Shown: one piece after another, positions 23,549 through 33,588 of the stretch
How positions within the stretch are numbered: the stretch's first letter is position 1
Layout of the letters: the number at the start of each line of letters is the position of its first letter
NCBI GenBank assembly: GCA_900618795.1
Contig: UYJD01000004.1
Location: forward strand, 62,001-126,000
Length of the DNA: 64,000 bases
Direction: 5' to 3'
DNA from: Cyanodermella asteris
Taxonomy: Eukaryota > Ascomycota > Lecanoromycetes > Ostropales > Stictidaceae
Translations under genes and position numbers: made by a program
The notes under the pieces: generated by a model
What the model saw: the letters and a program-made list of their open reading frames with translations, nothing else
Told to the model about the DNA's origin: nothing
Databases searched by the model: none

Positions 23549-25206
23549 GACGGGCGATGGCTATTGGGATTCCCAATCGGTGGTTTGGGAAGAGTGTAGA
23601 TAGGTAACTCAGGAAGCTGGGAGCTCACGACGCGGGTGGCATCACGAAGCCATGCCGGTGTCATCGACACGGCATCTCAGCGGGCGGCGGTGGACTGGCA
23701 GTGCATGACCCATCTGATAGAAGATTGGGCGGTGCTAGAGCTGTCGCGTACACGCGTGCAAGGGCTGACGCAGTCTTGGAGGTGGTTGTCTTAGTGACGA
23801 AGTGAGCAGGTGATTCGGATGATGAGCAGCATCGCGTGAGAGCCGGGAGAGCCCGAGCTTGCAACCGAGACCCCACCGGAATCCCGTGCTGTGGGCGGGG
23901 CTGCCGTTGGAGCTACACTATCAGCGACTCTTTATTTCTGATGTCTACGGCCTGCCACAATAGCAAACAATTTTGGGATCGCGAGCAGCAGGGACGCGCT
24001 CATTTCGTTAACATCGGTTACCGTCCCATCTTTGCTGGCAAAGCGCAGCGGCCCTCCATCCGTGGCACGCATCGTGTCATGGAGAGACATGAGCAGATGT
24101 CCAGCATAAGAATCGATTCTCCGAACAGAACACCATTTGTTACCGAGAGTGGCTTGCACAGAGCGTTTTGACGTAGGTTCTTGTTTCCAGGTCCATCGGG
24201 AATCCGGCGCTATCGCGAGCCAGCCCCGGGCACGACATCCTTAGCTGGCTCTTCGATGCTCGCCCTCTAATAGAAGTACCGGCGATGAAGATTAGCCGAG
24301 TCCGCTCAAAGGAACGGACCGATGAGGTGACTGCTGGCTTTGCAGATATATGCTTGTTCATCGCTCAAGTAAAATTGCTCACCATCAAATCGAACAAGCG
24401 GTCAAGGTATCGTCACATTTCTCGGAAATTCTTGAGGCCGTCGCCGATACTTGCACACTGGATGACTGTCGAGGCTGGATGGCTGTGGTCGAGGCCGCCT
24501 CGACGAATTCATGTAGTCCGACTCGAGCGAGTCACATTACGAACAAGATCACAGTCGGAGTCAAAGGGCGCTCCGACTTTTGCCACAGGCGCCTTTCAGC
24601 AGAATCCGCCTGCATTTCAGAAGTCGATGAGTGCCAAGACCGAGTGGCGACGCACCAATCAGCGATCAATGAAGCTGACACTCAGAAAGCTGCCTCAGCT
24701 GCCGACCAATCAACGCGGCCTGAGTTCAGGAGCATCGAACCCGCGCAGATTGTTCACGAGCGATCGGCTGTTTTCTGTGAGCTTGATGCGCTCGCCACAA
24801 CCCAATGGCCGCTAAGCGAGCATGTTTACGGCGCTTCTCCACTTTCGATGCCTCTGAACTTCAATGCTCATTGACTGCTTCAGACCGCGGAAGGGCTGAT
24901 GCGCCAATAAGAAGTTGCTCCTCCCTTTCGTCAACATGATGCGTTCAGTCTGCATGAACACGTGATTGAGACAGAGTGCTTGCCATGACGACAGGCCATG
25001 TCGCGCCTTCCGCGTTGACTGTGTCGAGTTCGGGAAAGATGAATCGGTACCTAAAGCAGATACATAAATGGTTCTTGCCACCATCTGCTGTTTTGGAGTC
25101 ACTCTACATTTTCTCGTAGGTGAGATCCAGCCACTGGCCTCTCTGTCAAAGTCCTATTCGGGACCGTCTCAACCTAACCCCATCTCACGCATCTTGCATG
25201 ACCACG
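23549..25206. other. Gene-poor intergenic region, 1.66 kb
   Basis: Divergent region upstream of ATG2 and of the small gene at 25207. Two overlapping plus-strand frames stay open for about 175 codons each (24285-24815 and 24350-24874). The second is the more protein-like, but neither has a recognisable domain, so I do not call a gene. Confidence 0.45.
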
Positions 25207-25632
25207 ATGTTTACACGACTGTTGCTCCGCGCTCCGGCCGTGCGGACCTGCTCTCAAACACCGACTCGTGGATCATTCGTCCCAGGTAAGTGTGCAGCTA
25301 TCGGTACGCCCATCGGCCAGGAGTCAACAAAGTACTGACATTCTCCAGCCCACTTTCTCCGCTTCAAATCTGACACGCCTGCTTCGTCCTCTGATGCCAA
25401 CTACGGCGCTGCCATTGAGTCTTCCGGGATTAGCGATATAGCCGGTAGTGCCAGTGAAGCTGCGACAGCCACAGACAGCGTCAACGACCAAGATACAACC
25501 ATACCTACGAAGCCGACGAGCGGAAATGATGCAGCCACCGGCGTGAATGAAGAAGGGCATTTCAGCGTTGGTGAGATCCATCAACCTGCGGACAAGCCGG
25601 CCGGTGGAGCGGCAGGTCAATCTTCAAAGTAG
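25207..25632 (+). CDS. Small protein with mitochondrial-type presequence, unknown
   Basis: Two exons, 25207-25285 and 25349-25632, join in frame across a 63-nt intron and encode 120 residues. The first exon reads MFTRLLLRAPAVRTCSQTPT and continues RGSFVP: an Arg-rich, acid-free, amphipathic start of the kind used for mitochondrial import. After HFLRFKSD the remainder is low-complexity, rich in Ala, Ser, Thr, Asp and Glu, with GHFSVGEIHQPADKPAGGAA near the C-terminus. The frame and splice signals are good. I do not recognise the family; a conserved small fungal mitochondrial protein is plausible. Localisation is inferred from composition only. Confidence 0.6.
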
Positions 25633-27443
25633 AGAAGAGGCATGATGGTTTCTCTTTCAGGCTCATGGAGCGATCTGAAATTTACCTCGGTCAGCACGGC
25701 GTGCTCTTCGATCGGATGTGGCTTTAGCAATTTACGGTGAGCACGCGGCATGAGGCCTAGGCACAGCACTAAGCCTTTCCAACGTGCATCGCTATGCACC
25801 GCATGTGGCAAGGACACGCCATCAGCCCCTCGCAGCAACACATGAATTGTCTGTGTAACTTTGCCTGCAGAGCAATTGCACCCCACCTGTCGCATCGAAC
25901 TAGGAATGACTGATTTGACGTGGTATTTTCCGATGCTCAACGAAGTTTGAAAGATCTGAGGATATCACTGATGCTGATTGTGATCATTGGGGGACTTTGG
26001 CAAGCCAATTTCAGCTCGAGCAACCGCCGCCAAAGGCAGACGCTAAGAGAATATAAATCAAATCAGGTTGCCAACTGTGAATTTAGTTCCCATGAACCGG
26101 TATACCGGGTGCCTCGAAAATGCACCGTGGCTTTGAGAATTGATTGGAGCAAACACGGGCTTTGTTCCTTTGTGCTGCCCCTTGTGCGACACCTGTGAAA
26201 TTCCCGTTAAGGTTGGTGCGAGTTTAATTATCCTCTCTGGTAAAGTCCATCATCGCCTCTGAGCCATTTCGGCTTCATCGTGTCGAGGTGCAATGAGGAC
26301 CCCTGGTGCTCCGCGATTCGCTGTTTGTGCGGCTTCTTTCTTCTATCAAGAATTGGATGAACACCATTGAGCAAATCGGTCCACCCAACGAGTACAACCA
26401 TCACGACAGTCGATTCTCGGCTTCCGCAACTCGAAGTGTCATTTGCATGGCTGTGGTGATTCCATCGCGATATCGTATCCGCCTTTTGGTCCGGAAACCT
26501 GAGACTGGTGGTCGTCGCTTGAGCGATGTTCATGCTCATGCTCTTTGGGCTGCTTGCTGGATGCGCTCGATCAGTTTACACGTCAGCGAGAGCTGTTCCA
26601 CTTGGTAGAGCACCGTGTTGCTCCAAAAGAGCTCCCGCAAGCTCACAAATAAGCCAAATTTAGTTTGTAGGTGGTTTCAATAACTTGATGTGTACAAACG
26701 ATAACGCTTCTGAACAGCGTGTTGAACTGAGCAGATCATCTCACCGCCTGAAGCCTTCTACATCTGACATCAGTTCTCATCTCAATCGTCGCAAATGATT
26801 TGTTTCGGGTGCCTCGATTGAAACACAATGCGGGTAGAAAGAAGTCTCTGCCGACGTCCCCCATAAGTAGGTGCTTAGCTAGGTACTTGGCCAGGTACTT
26901 AATTGGGCATCCAACTATCTGTCCAGCTGGTATGAATGGACCACTGGCGGCGACTTCTTTTCTTCCGCCTTGAGCAGTACATGACAGGCGGGAAGTCGTC
27001 CACTTGCGTGGGGAAGTTTGACGATTGCCGAGATCGGGATTCGATGAGTGGATAAGCCGCATCGGAAGGTTAATCCCTGAGTATTCCCCCACCTTGGTTC
27101 TGGGCGGCGCGTCTGCCATGACGGATTGAGCTTTCCTGGGGGCGAAAGAGCTCCTGATTTTTGGTCGAAGCCAGAGCAACAGGCGCAATGTCTTCGCGAC
27201 CGTGTGGCTGTAGCTTATAACGAGGTATGAGCAGACTCCAAGAGCCAGACTGCCCTTTATGAAGGTCGAACGGCATCTTGCTGCTAGATCTATATTAGGC
27301 ATCGGCCGAAGGAGACTCAACTTTGAGAAGCAAAGTGGCAGTTCCGAACTTCCATGGGAACACCAATGAATCAATGCCGGAATTGTTGATTAAGTCTATT
27401 CTGTATGCAAGCCCTGACAATGTTCACCAGTCGCACCACACTC
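25633..27443. other. Intergenic region, 1.8 kb, with array copy 3
   Basis: No gene is recognised. A minus-strand frame at 26736-27374 is open for 212 codons and spans array copy 3, whose 12-bp period keeps that part open. It has no recognisable domain or splice context, so I leave it uncalled. Confidence 0.45.
26869..26928. repeat. Degenerate 12-bp tandem array, copy 3 (inverted orientation)
   Basis: Five 12-bp units on the plus strand: AGGTGCTTAGCT, AGGTACTTGGCC, AGGTACTTAATT, GGGCATCCAACT, ATCTGTCCAGCT. The reverse complement (GGCCAAGTACCT) matches the copy 1 and copy 4 motif. Confidence 0.7.
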
Positions 27444-27969
27444 TTATGCAAGCATCTCCTTCTCGTACTCCGTAATGGCATCCACCTTGGCCGCACTGGC
27501 ACTCGTCGTATCAAAAACATATCCCAGCCACTCCTTGGCCAGCCGCCTCGCCAGCTCGACGCCAATGACCCTCTCACCCATGCACAGCACCTGCGCGTTG
27601 TTGCTCAGCACCGCCCTCTCGACGCTGAAGCTGTCGTGTGCAGTGACGGCCCGGATTCCCTTGACCTTGTTGGCGGCGATGGCGACTCCGAGGCCCGTTC
27701 CGCAGATGAGGAGGGCGCGGTCGCATTTGCCTTCGGCGACGAGTTTGGCGGCAGAGGCGGCGCGATGCGGGTAGGCGGTCTTGTCGGAGGAGGCGTGGCT
27801 GCCGACGTCGGTGACGGATTCGACGCGAGGGTCGGCTTCGAGGTCGGCCTTGATCTTGTCTTTGTAGCCGACGCCGGCGTCCTGATGGCCGTCAGTAGAT
27901 GTCGAAACTGGAAGAGAGATGGGAACGAACATCGCAGCCAATGGCAATCTTCCACTTGGGTGTAGACAT
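27444..27969 (-). CDS. RpiB/LacAB-type sugar-phosphate isomerase
   Basis: Member of the RpiB/LacAB family, which interconverts aldose and ketose phosphates. Two exons, 27969-27931 and 27881-27444, with a 49-nt intron, encode 158 residues (usual length about 150). Family signatures: N-terminal [17 protein letters not shown], the segment [17 protein letters not shown], and [20 protein letters not shown] holding the catalytic Cys73, then [20 protein letters not shown] with His95. The usual GSDHAG is GCDDAG here, so the His in that loop is replaced by Asp. In RpiB proper this region contacts substrate; substrate may therefore differ from ribose 5-phosphate. Divergent from the DAK-type kinase. Members of this family serve as D-erythrulose-4-phosphate isomerases in tetritol catabolism (EryI, Yarrowia EYI2); that role is inferred here from neighbours only. 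Confidence 0.88.
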
Positions 27970-28617
27970 GGTGACCGTAATGTGAGTATTTAGAGAGAGG
28001 TGGCGTGCTGTAGGAGGTGGTTTGGTGTGAAGAATGCAAATTATGAGATGAGTGTTGATGAGCTTAAGAAACTTCCGAAACTTCCATCTTCACGCGACGA
28101 ACACCCCGAAGTCTCCGAATTCCCTTCCATGCACGTTCTACAGCACGATCCAGTCAATTCAGCAACAGCTCGGTACCCACGTCGGCATCGACTCCGTGGC
28201 CCCCACCGCGGGGCGGAAATGGATGTCGCGGATGGCCTAACGGCTCAAGCGTTTGGGGTCCAGAAGCTGCAGGGGATGAGCGGAGGCTCAGCAGGTTTCC
28301 CGATGCCCGGCTTTCAATGCCTGCAAGCTGTCTCGTGAGAACTGCGGGGAAGGTCCTCCATGGTGCATGATTGCTGTTGCGTCAAAGTCGAAGCTTATGC
28401 CTTCATTGCCGCGCTCGGAATCCAACTTGCGCTCTTCCAATCTCGTGTCCATCAACTAATCTCTCCGGTCCACGGCCCTTCCGTGCTGCATAAGACTGGT
28501 TGCTGGAAAACCATCCTCTGAAGCTGCCTCCACGTTCCTCTGCCTTCTCACGAGCCTGCTTGTATTTGTGCGATCCCAGAAGCGCACGCTTCCGTAACTA
28601 TCTAATACTGTACCATC
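27970..28617. promoter_or_regulatory. Shared divergent promoter, RpiB-type isomerase / DAK-type kinase
   Basis: 648 bases between divergent starts. On the plus strand it contains GCGGGG at 28208-28213 and 28344-28349, and CCCCAC at 28201-28206; all match SYGGRG (one as reverse complement), the site bound by the fungal carbon-catabolite repressor CreA. Such hexamers are common by chance, so this is suggestive only. The open plus-strand frame at 28000-28338 is not called. Confidence 0.45.
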
Positions 28618-30439
28618 ATGTCAATGCGCCATCTCTACGACAATCCCGAAGGGCTGGTCAATAAATGCCTTCGGGGTCTAATTTCCTACAACCCGTCACT
28701 TGGCCTCGATGAGAAGAACCGAGTTGTCTTCAACAGCAACTACGACAAGAGCAAAGTTGCGCTGATCAGTGGTGGTGGGTCCGGACACGAGCCGGCATGG
28801 TCGGGATACGTTGGCGAAAACATGCTTGCTGCGTCAGTCGCAGGAGACATCTTTGCTAGCCCGAGCACGAAACAGATAATTGCAGGCATCGACCAAGTCC
28901 CGTCTGACAAAGGAACGATCCTGGTTGTGACGAACTACACCGGGTGAGCTGAGAGCGAAAGCGGCGCTTGAATCAGCGCTAATAATCTGCAGTGATTGCC
29001 TTCATTTCGGACTTGCCAACGAAAAAGCAGTCGCAAAGGGCCACAATTGCCGCATGATCATCTGCGGAGACGACGTTTCAGTCGGTAAGAAAGGCAGCTT
29101 GGTTGGAAGACGAGGTCTCGCTGCTCAGATTGGTGTTCTGAAGGTCATGGGTGGCGCATCGGGTGCCGGACACTCTCTCGACGATGTTTACGATCTTGGA
29201 GTCGCCTTTTCCGAGCAGGTAGTCTCAATTGCGGCGACCCTCGACCACTGCCACGTGCCCGGCCGAACCGAGCATGGTATGCTTGCGGTCGACGAGGTGG
29301 AGATAGGAACTGGACCACACAATGAGCCTGGCTACAAGAAGCTCTCACCGCCGCCCTCGCCAGAGGACTTGATCAAGCAGGTTTTGACATACTGCTTAGA
29401 CGAGAACGACCCAGAGCGTGGATATGTGAAGTTTGCTCCTGGTGACGAGACTGTACTGCTAGTCAGCAACTTCGGTGGCATGTCATATCTAGAGATGGGC
29501 GCTCTGGTCAACGAATTTCTGGAGCAGCTTGCGCGGGATTGGAAAATTGAGCCCGTACGTGTGTACTCGGGACCTTTGGAAACATCGTTGAACGCGCCTG
29601 CGTTCTCCGTGTCAGTCGTCAATATGACTGCTGCGTCAAAGAATTGCAAATACTCAGTGGACGACATGAAGAAGTTCCTAGACGTTAAGACGAGCACACA
29701 TTGGGAGTCTCTGGCCGGCTCACAGGCAGTTCGACGCAATCGCCGGAATCAGTTCGTCGAGTCACCTACAGAGCCTGTCAAGCAAGTGGACGATGCCAAG
29801 GACCTAAAGGTCGACCCGAAGACGTTGGAAAGCATGTTGCGCGGTGCCTGCAACGCACTTGTCGAGCGAGAGCCTGATCTGACAAAGTGGGACACAGTCA
29901 TGGGCGACGGAGATTGTGGTGAGACGCTGAAGACCGGCGCCACATCGCTTCTGGCAGCCCTCGATCAGAAGCAGCTCGCTGCCAAAGGCTCCGTCGTGGC
30001 CGTCCTGCACGAATTAGAAGACATCGTTGAGTCCAAAATGGGCGGCACCCTCGGCGGTATCCTCGGAATCTTTTTCGTGTCCTTGACAACAGCCGTTGAG
30101 CGCAACATCGAGCTAGCCAAGACGAAGGGCATTCCTCAATTATGGGCTCTTGCTGCCGGCACCGCGCTGGACAATTTGGGAAGGTATACGCCGGCAAAGG
30201 TTGGCGACAGGACGGTAATGGATGTCCTCATTCCTTTTGCGGAAGGCCTGAAGAAGAACGGTAGCTTTGATGAAGGCGTCCAAGCGGCGAAGGATGGAGC
30301 AGAGAAGACGAAGACTCTGAAGCCCAGGTTAGGAAGAGCGACCTATGTCGCGGCTGGTGAGGATGGGAAGGAGTTGCCGCCGGATCCAGGTGCTTGGGGC
30401 GCGTATGAGGCCATCAATGGCTTACACCAGGGTGCATGA
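28618..30439 (+). CDS. Dihydroxyacetone kinase-type (DAK) ketose kinase
   Basis: ATP-dependent kinase of short ketoses with fused DhaK and DhaL domains, 590 residues; exons 28618-28943 and 28993-30439, intron 49 nt. DhaK domain: GGGSGHEPA at 52-60, VTNYTGD, and GTGPHNEPG with His218, the residue that in this family forms a covalent hemiaminal with the substrate carbonyl. A linker near 370-390 (RRNRRNQFVESPTEPVKQ) leads to the DhaL domain with MGDGDCGETLKTG near 412, whose Asp residues bind Mg-ATP, and GGTLGGILGIFF. Length and order match fungal Dak1/Dak2. Dihydroxyacetone (glycerol catabolism and detoxification) is the default substrate; the neighbouring RpiB-type and TIM-like isomerases suggest L-erythrulose as an alternative, as for Yarrowia EYK1. 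Substrate cannot be decided from the sequence. Confidence 0.93.
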
Positions 30440-31291
30440 TCTCGCAGATGGGGTTGCTGGTACTCCCCAGTAAAATTATGATAACGGCAATCTGGTTGTT
30501 CCAATATTTAATTTACGAGGGATAACTTTTTCTCAAGAGACATCTTTTCCGATTCGATCAGAGCCAAAGAATTGCACTCCTGTTCATGGTCAACAGCTCT
30601 AGTACTGCTTGTCTGAGTCCCCGTTGAGTCACTCACTATTCAGAGAGGTAGGGGTCGATGTAGGTGGAAATGAGCGTATGCGCCGACTTCTTTCATACGC
30701 CTTGTACCATTCAGGATTGGAGTCAAACTTGGACCGTTCTGCGAACACTGCGAAGTCTTCCTATCTAAGTATCACTCATCCGCTTTTTTTTTCCCTTTTT
30801 TTTTCCCTTTTTTTTTTTTTTTTTTTTTTTTTTAGCTGCGATGAGCCTTCTAGTGGACATTTTTGGGGAGCTTTTGAACCAGCAAAGCCACGGCCGCGCT
30901 GTTTCCTTGAAAACTTGTGTCGTTGATTCCATGTCCAATTCCTTCGCAGCGTACGTCGCCAAAGCATCGTGGGTCTGAGAATGAGCAAGGACCTTGAGTA
31001 CGGCCAGGTTCACATTAACCAGCTGACTGTATACGCGTGCATGACAGCATCGCAGGGTGGGGTCAAGGGTAGTGGTTGGGGCCGCCAGAATGGCAAGTTT
31101 AGCTACCAGGGGTTCCAAAACGTCAAATTTGTAACATAATTCTCGGACAAGGACTTTTGAAGACGCTCAATTAATGATGTCTATGTACACGAATTCCACT
31201 CCTTGATGGAGTCATGCCTGTCGAGTCCTCAAACGCCAATAAAACCTCTCAATTTCGTATCGAGACCGGCAAATCCGTGACTCGCGAACCT
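30440..31291. other. Intergenic, with polypyrimidine tract
   Basis: 852 bases between two convergent genes. Contains the T-rich tract at 30782-30833. A minus-strand frame (31118-30765) ends in the complementary poly-A run; it has no recognised domain. Confidence 0.5.
30782..30833. repeat. Long T-rich tract (T-runs broken by CCC)
   Basis: Runs of T broken twice by CCC, ending in an uninterrupted run of more than 20 T. On the minus strand this is a long poly-A, which could be a simple-sequence expansion or the tail of a retroposed sequence; no target-site duplication was identified. Confidence 0.75.
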
Positions 31292-31915
31292 TTACAGGTA
31301 CTTGATCACAATGATGTCCGTCTGCGTCGTATTCCCTATCACAAAGTCATGCTCCCCAATTTTCCGAAACCCAGCCCTCTCATAAAACCTCTGTGCCTTT
31401 TCATTCTCATCCCAAACTCCAAGCCAAACCGCTGCCTGGTCATTCTCCCTAGTCACCGCACGAATCTTATCAACATACTCCTTCGCCCACTCAAGTCCCT
31501 TTGTCATCAGATATCCACCAATCCCCGACCCCAAATAGTCCTCGGACACATAAATCCTGTGAAGCTCGCACGTCGGGATGCCAGTCGGTATACACGGCTC
31601 CGTCGTCCCAATCTTCATCTGCACGAAGCCCGCAACTCGGGGTTCTCCCGTCGTCGGGTCGGGCACCTCAGCGACGTAGAACTGGTTCTCGGACCGATTG
31701 GCCAGCTCGGTGGTGATGGCGGGCACGTTGTAGGTCGTTCGGAGGTACTCGGCCATGTGCTCCGCGGGCATCGAGTGCGCAAAGGAGGCGTGGAAGGTAT
31801 CGCCGCCGATCCTGCAGATGGCGGTTGCATCGGTTGGAGTCGCTTCGCGGACGGTTACGGAGAGTTTCGGTGAATTGGAGCCGTTTGGGACTCGCGCGCT
31901 GTCTGGGATCGACAT
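31292..31915 (-). CDS. GNAT N-acetyltransferase, PaiA-like
   Basis: Acyl-CoA-dependent N-acetyltransferase of the GNAT superfamily, 207 residues in one exon. After an 18-residue polar tail the fold begins VTVREATPTDATAICRIGGD. Motif A (acetyl-CoA pyrophosphate loop) is YVSEDYLGSGIGGYL, preceded by ELHRI; motif B and the C-terminus are VWLGVWDENEKAQRFYERAG followed by FRKIGEHDFVIGNTTQTD. The WLGVWDxNxxAxxFYxxxGF and GEHxFxxG wording is typical of the bacterial PaiA group (spermidine/spermine acetyltransferase of B. subtilis) and related fungal proteins. A polyamine substrate is therefore possible but not shown. The adjacent divergent gene is PaiB-like, the same pairing as the bacterial pai operon. 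No intron. Confidence 0.85.
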   Translation of the reverse strand: MSIPDSARVPNGSNSPKLSVTVREATPTDATAICRIGGDTFHASFAHSMPAEHMAEYLRTTYNVPAITTELANRSENQFYVAEVPDPTTGEPRVAGFVQMKIGTTEPCIPTGIPTCELHRIYVSEDYLGSGIGGYLMTKGLEWAKEYVDKIRAVTRENDQAAVWLGVWDENEKAQRFYERAGFRKIGEHDFVIGNTTQTDIIVIKYL

Positions 31916-32712
31916 GATTGGGGAAATGCTCGAGCTGAAGTGTCAAAAGTCGTCTGATCGGATTAGAGTATATGCAATGTCACGGTGAGGGTCCGCCACT
32001 CGATGAGAAAGTCGTACGGGCTCTGAGATCGCGTTCGTGTCGTGCACGGCTGGCATGCTTATGTGCGGACAAACGTGATAAGGACGCGGTCAGAAGTAAC
32101 CGTGGTCGTTGACTCATTTTTCCGTAGGACATTCTCGAACCTATCTCCTGTGCGGCACCGCTGTCTTGCATGTTTGGTCGCTTGATTGGCACTGAGCAAG
32201 TGAGCACTGAGCAAGTGAAAGAATCGAAGTGTTTCCTCCACTTTCTAGCCTAGCTTTTTGTTGCGTTTTGCATGGTACTAAGCATTGAGCAAGTGGGTAT
32301 TCGGCAAGCGAAGATGCCTTGCTGATTCTCTTGATTTCCAGCCCGAACTGTCCAGTAAACTTCCTTGTTTCCAGCAGCACGTGTTTGTGATTGCTGAGGT
32401 CGCGGTCCGCGGAGTCTGGGGGATTCCGCCTGGACTTTCCGAAAGCGGAGTCAAGTATAGTACCATGGCAGTTCCTGAGCTCGAATTGACGAATCAATTC
32501 TATGCTATTTCGTTGACTCATGACACCTTGGGTCTGCTTCATGCAACCATGTTATCAATCAGTCGTTGCTCCACCGGTTGTTTTACAATGTTGCTCTTGG
32601 TCTACTTAATATCGGCCGAGTCCGAGTCGTTTCCATCTCATATCTCAGAACAAGACGAGTTCAAACTTAATTGAAGGGTCCCTTTCACAAGTCTGACGTG
32701 CAATCGTACATT
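31916..32712. promoter_or_regulatory. Divergent region between PaiA-like and PaiB-like genes
   Basis: 797 bases between divergent starts; contains the 15-bp repeats at 32189-32311. No conserved promoter element was recognised. Frames on both strands at 32141-32674 are open but partly driven by the repeat. Confidence 0.5.
32189..32311. repeat. 15-bp repeat, two tandem pairs
   Basis: GCACTGAGCAAGTGA is present twice in tandem (32189-32218) without change. A second pair lies at 32282-32311: GCATTGAGCAAGTGG and GTATTCGGCAAGCGA. The AGCAAGT core resembles the AGCCAAGT core of the 12-bp arrays, but the period differs. Confidence 0.7.
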
Positions 32713-33588
32713 ATGCATCTCCGTCCCGTCCACTCCACTTACCACGTTCCTACTATATACAATCTCATCCGCAAGAACCCCCTCGGTCTCTTTACAACCG
32801 TTATCCCCTCCGAAGCCTATCCCTCCCTCCAATCCAGCCACATTCCCTTCGTCCTCGACGGCGCCGAGGACCTCACTCCCTCAGTCCTAGAAGCCAACAA
32901 GGATGTCTCCTCCTCAATTGATACCCCGGCCCTCGACGCCGCCGCCCGCAGAGACGCGGGTCAACCGCTAGGAACCCTCCGCGCCCACCTGTCCCGCGGC
33001 AACCCGCAAGCCAAAGCCGTCATCGCAGCCGCCAAAGCCGCCGCGGCCGGGATCAAACCCGAGGAAGTCGACGAAAACACCCCGACCCCAGACGGCGCCG
33101 TCACGCTGCCCGGCGAAGTCTTGATCATGTTCACGGGACCCGTGCAGCACTACGTGACGCCAAAGTTCTACACGCTCACGAAACCCGATTCCGGAAAGGT
33201 TGTGCCTACGTGGAACTATGAAGCTGTCGAAGCTTATGGGAAGCTGACCGTGTACCCTTCCACGACGTCGGACGCCGCGGACGAGTTTCTGAGCAAGGCG
33301 GTTGTGGATCTGAGTCACCAGGCCGAGATCAGTCTCGGGTATGATGGCAAAGAGGGGAGGGCGACGGAGTGGGAAGTTGCAGATGCGCCGGAGAAATTCA
33401 TCGGCTTGTTGAAGAAGAGCATTGTGGGCGTCAGTATTGAGATTACAAGGTTGGGTGGGAAGTGGAAGATGAGCCAGGAGATGAAGGAGGGGGACAGGCA
33501 GGGTGTTGCGGAGGGATTCAGTAAGATGGGGAACGAGGAGATGGCGGAAAGTGTGAAGCTGTGGAGTGAACGGGCGAAGAAGGCCTAA
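32713..33588 (+). CDS. FMN-binding split-barrel protein, PaiB-like
   Basis: 291-residue single-exon protein of the PaiB family (FMN-binding split barrel, first known as a negative regulator of sporulation and protease genes in B. subtilis). N-terminus: MHLRPVHSTYHVPTIYNLIR then NPLGLFTTVIPSEAYPSLQS, followed by SHIPFVLD, the standard opening of this family. Next, GTLRAHLSRGNPQAKAVIAA and EVLIMFTGPVQHYVTPKFYT, then VVPTWNYEAVEAYGKLTVYP, all family blocks. The C-terminal helix contains GVSIEITRLGGKWKMSQE and the QGVAEG motif. I chose the ATG at 32713, which places the first block at residue 1; the frame is open a further 14 codons upstream. An insertion of about 30 Ala-rich residues around 60-110 is larger than in bacterial proteins. 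Cellular role in fungi is unknown; a flavin-dependent reductase or regulator is possible. Confidence 0.9.
   Translation: MHLRPVHSTYHVPTIYNLIRKNPLGLFTTVIPSEAYPSLQSSHIPFVLDGAEDLTPSVLEANKDVSSSIDTPALDAAARRDAGQPLGTLRAHLSRGNPQAKAVIAAAKAAAAGIKPEEVDENTPTPDGAVTLPGEVLIMFTGPVQHYVTPKFYTLTKPDSGKVVPTWNYEAVEAYGKLTVYPSTTSDAADEFLSKAVVDLSHQAEISLGYDGKEGRATEWEVADAPEKFIGLLKKSIVGVSIEITRLGGKWKMSQEMKEGDRQGVAEGFSKMGNEEMAESVKLWSERAKKA

Noticed and set aside
26736-27374. 212-codon minus-strand frame
   Set aside because: No recognised domain; part of its openness comes from array copy 3, whose period is a multiple of three. Kept as an unresolved frame, not a gene.
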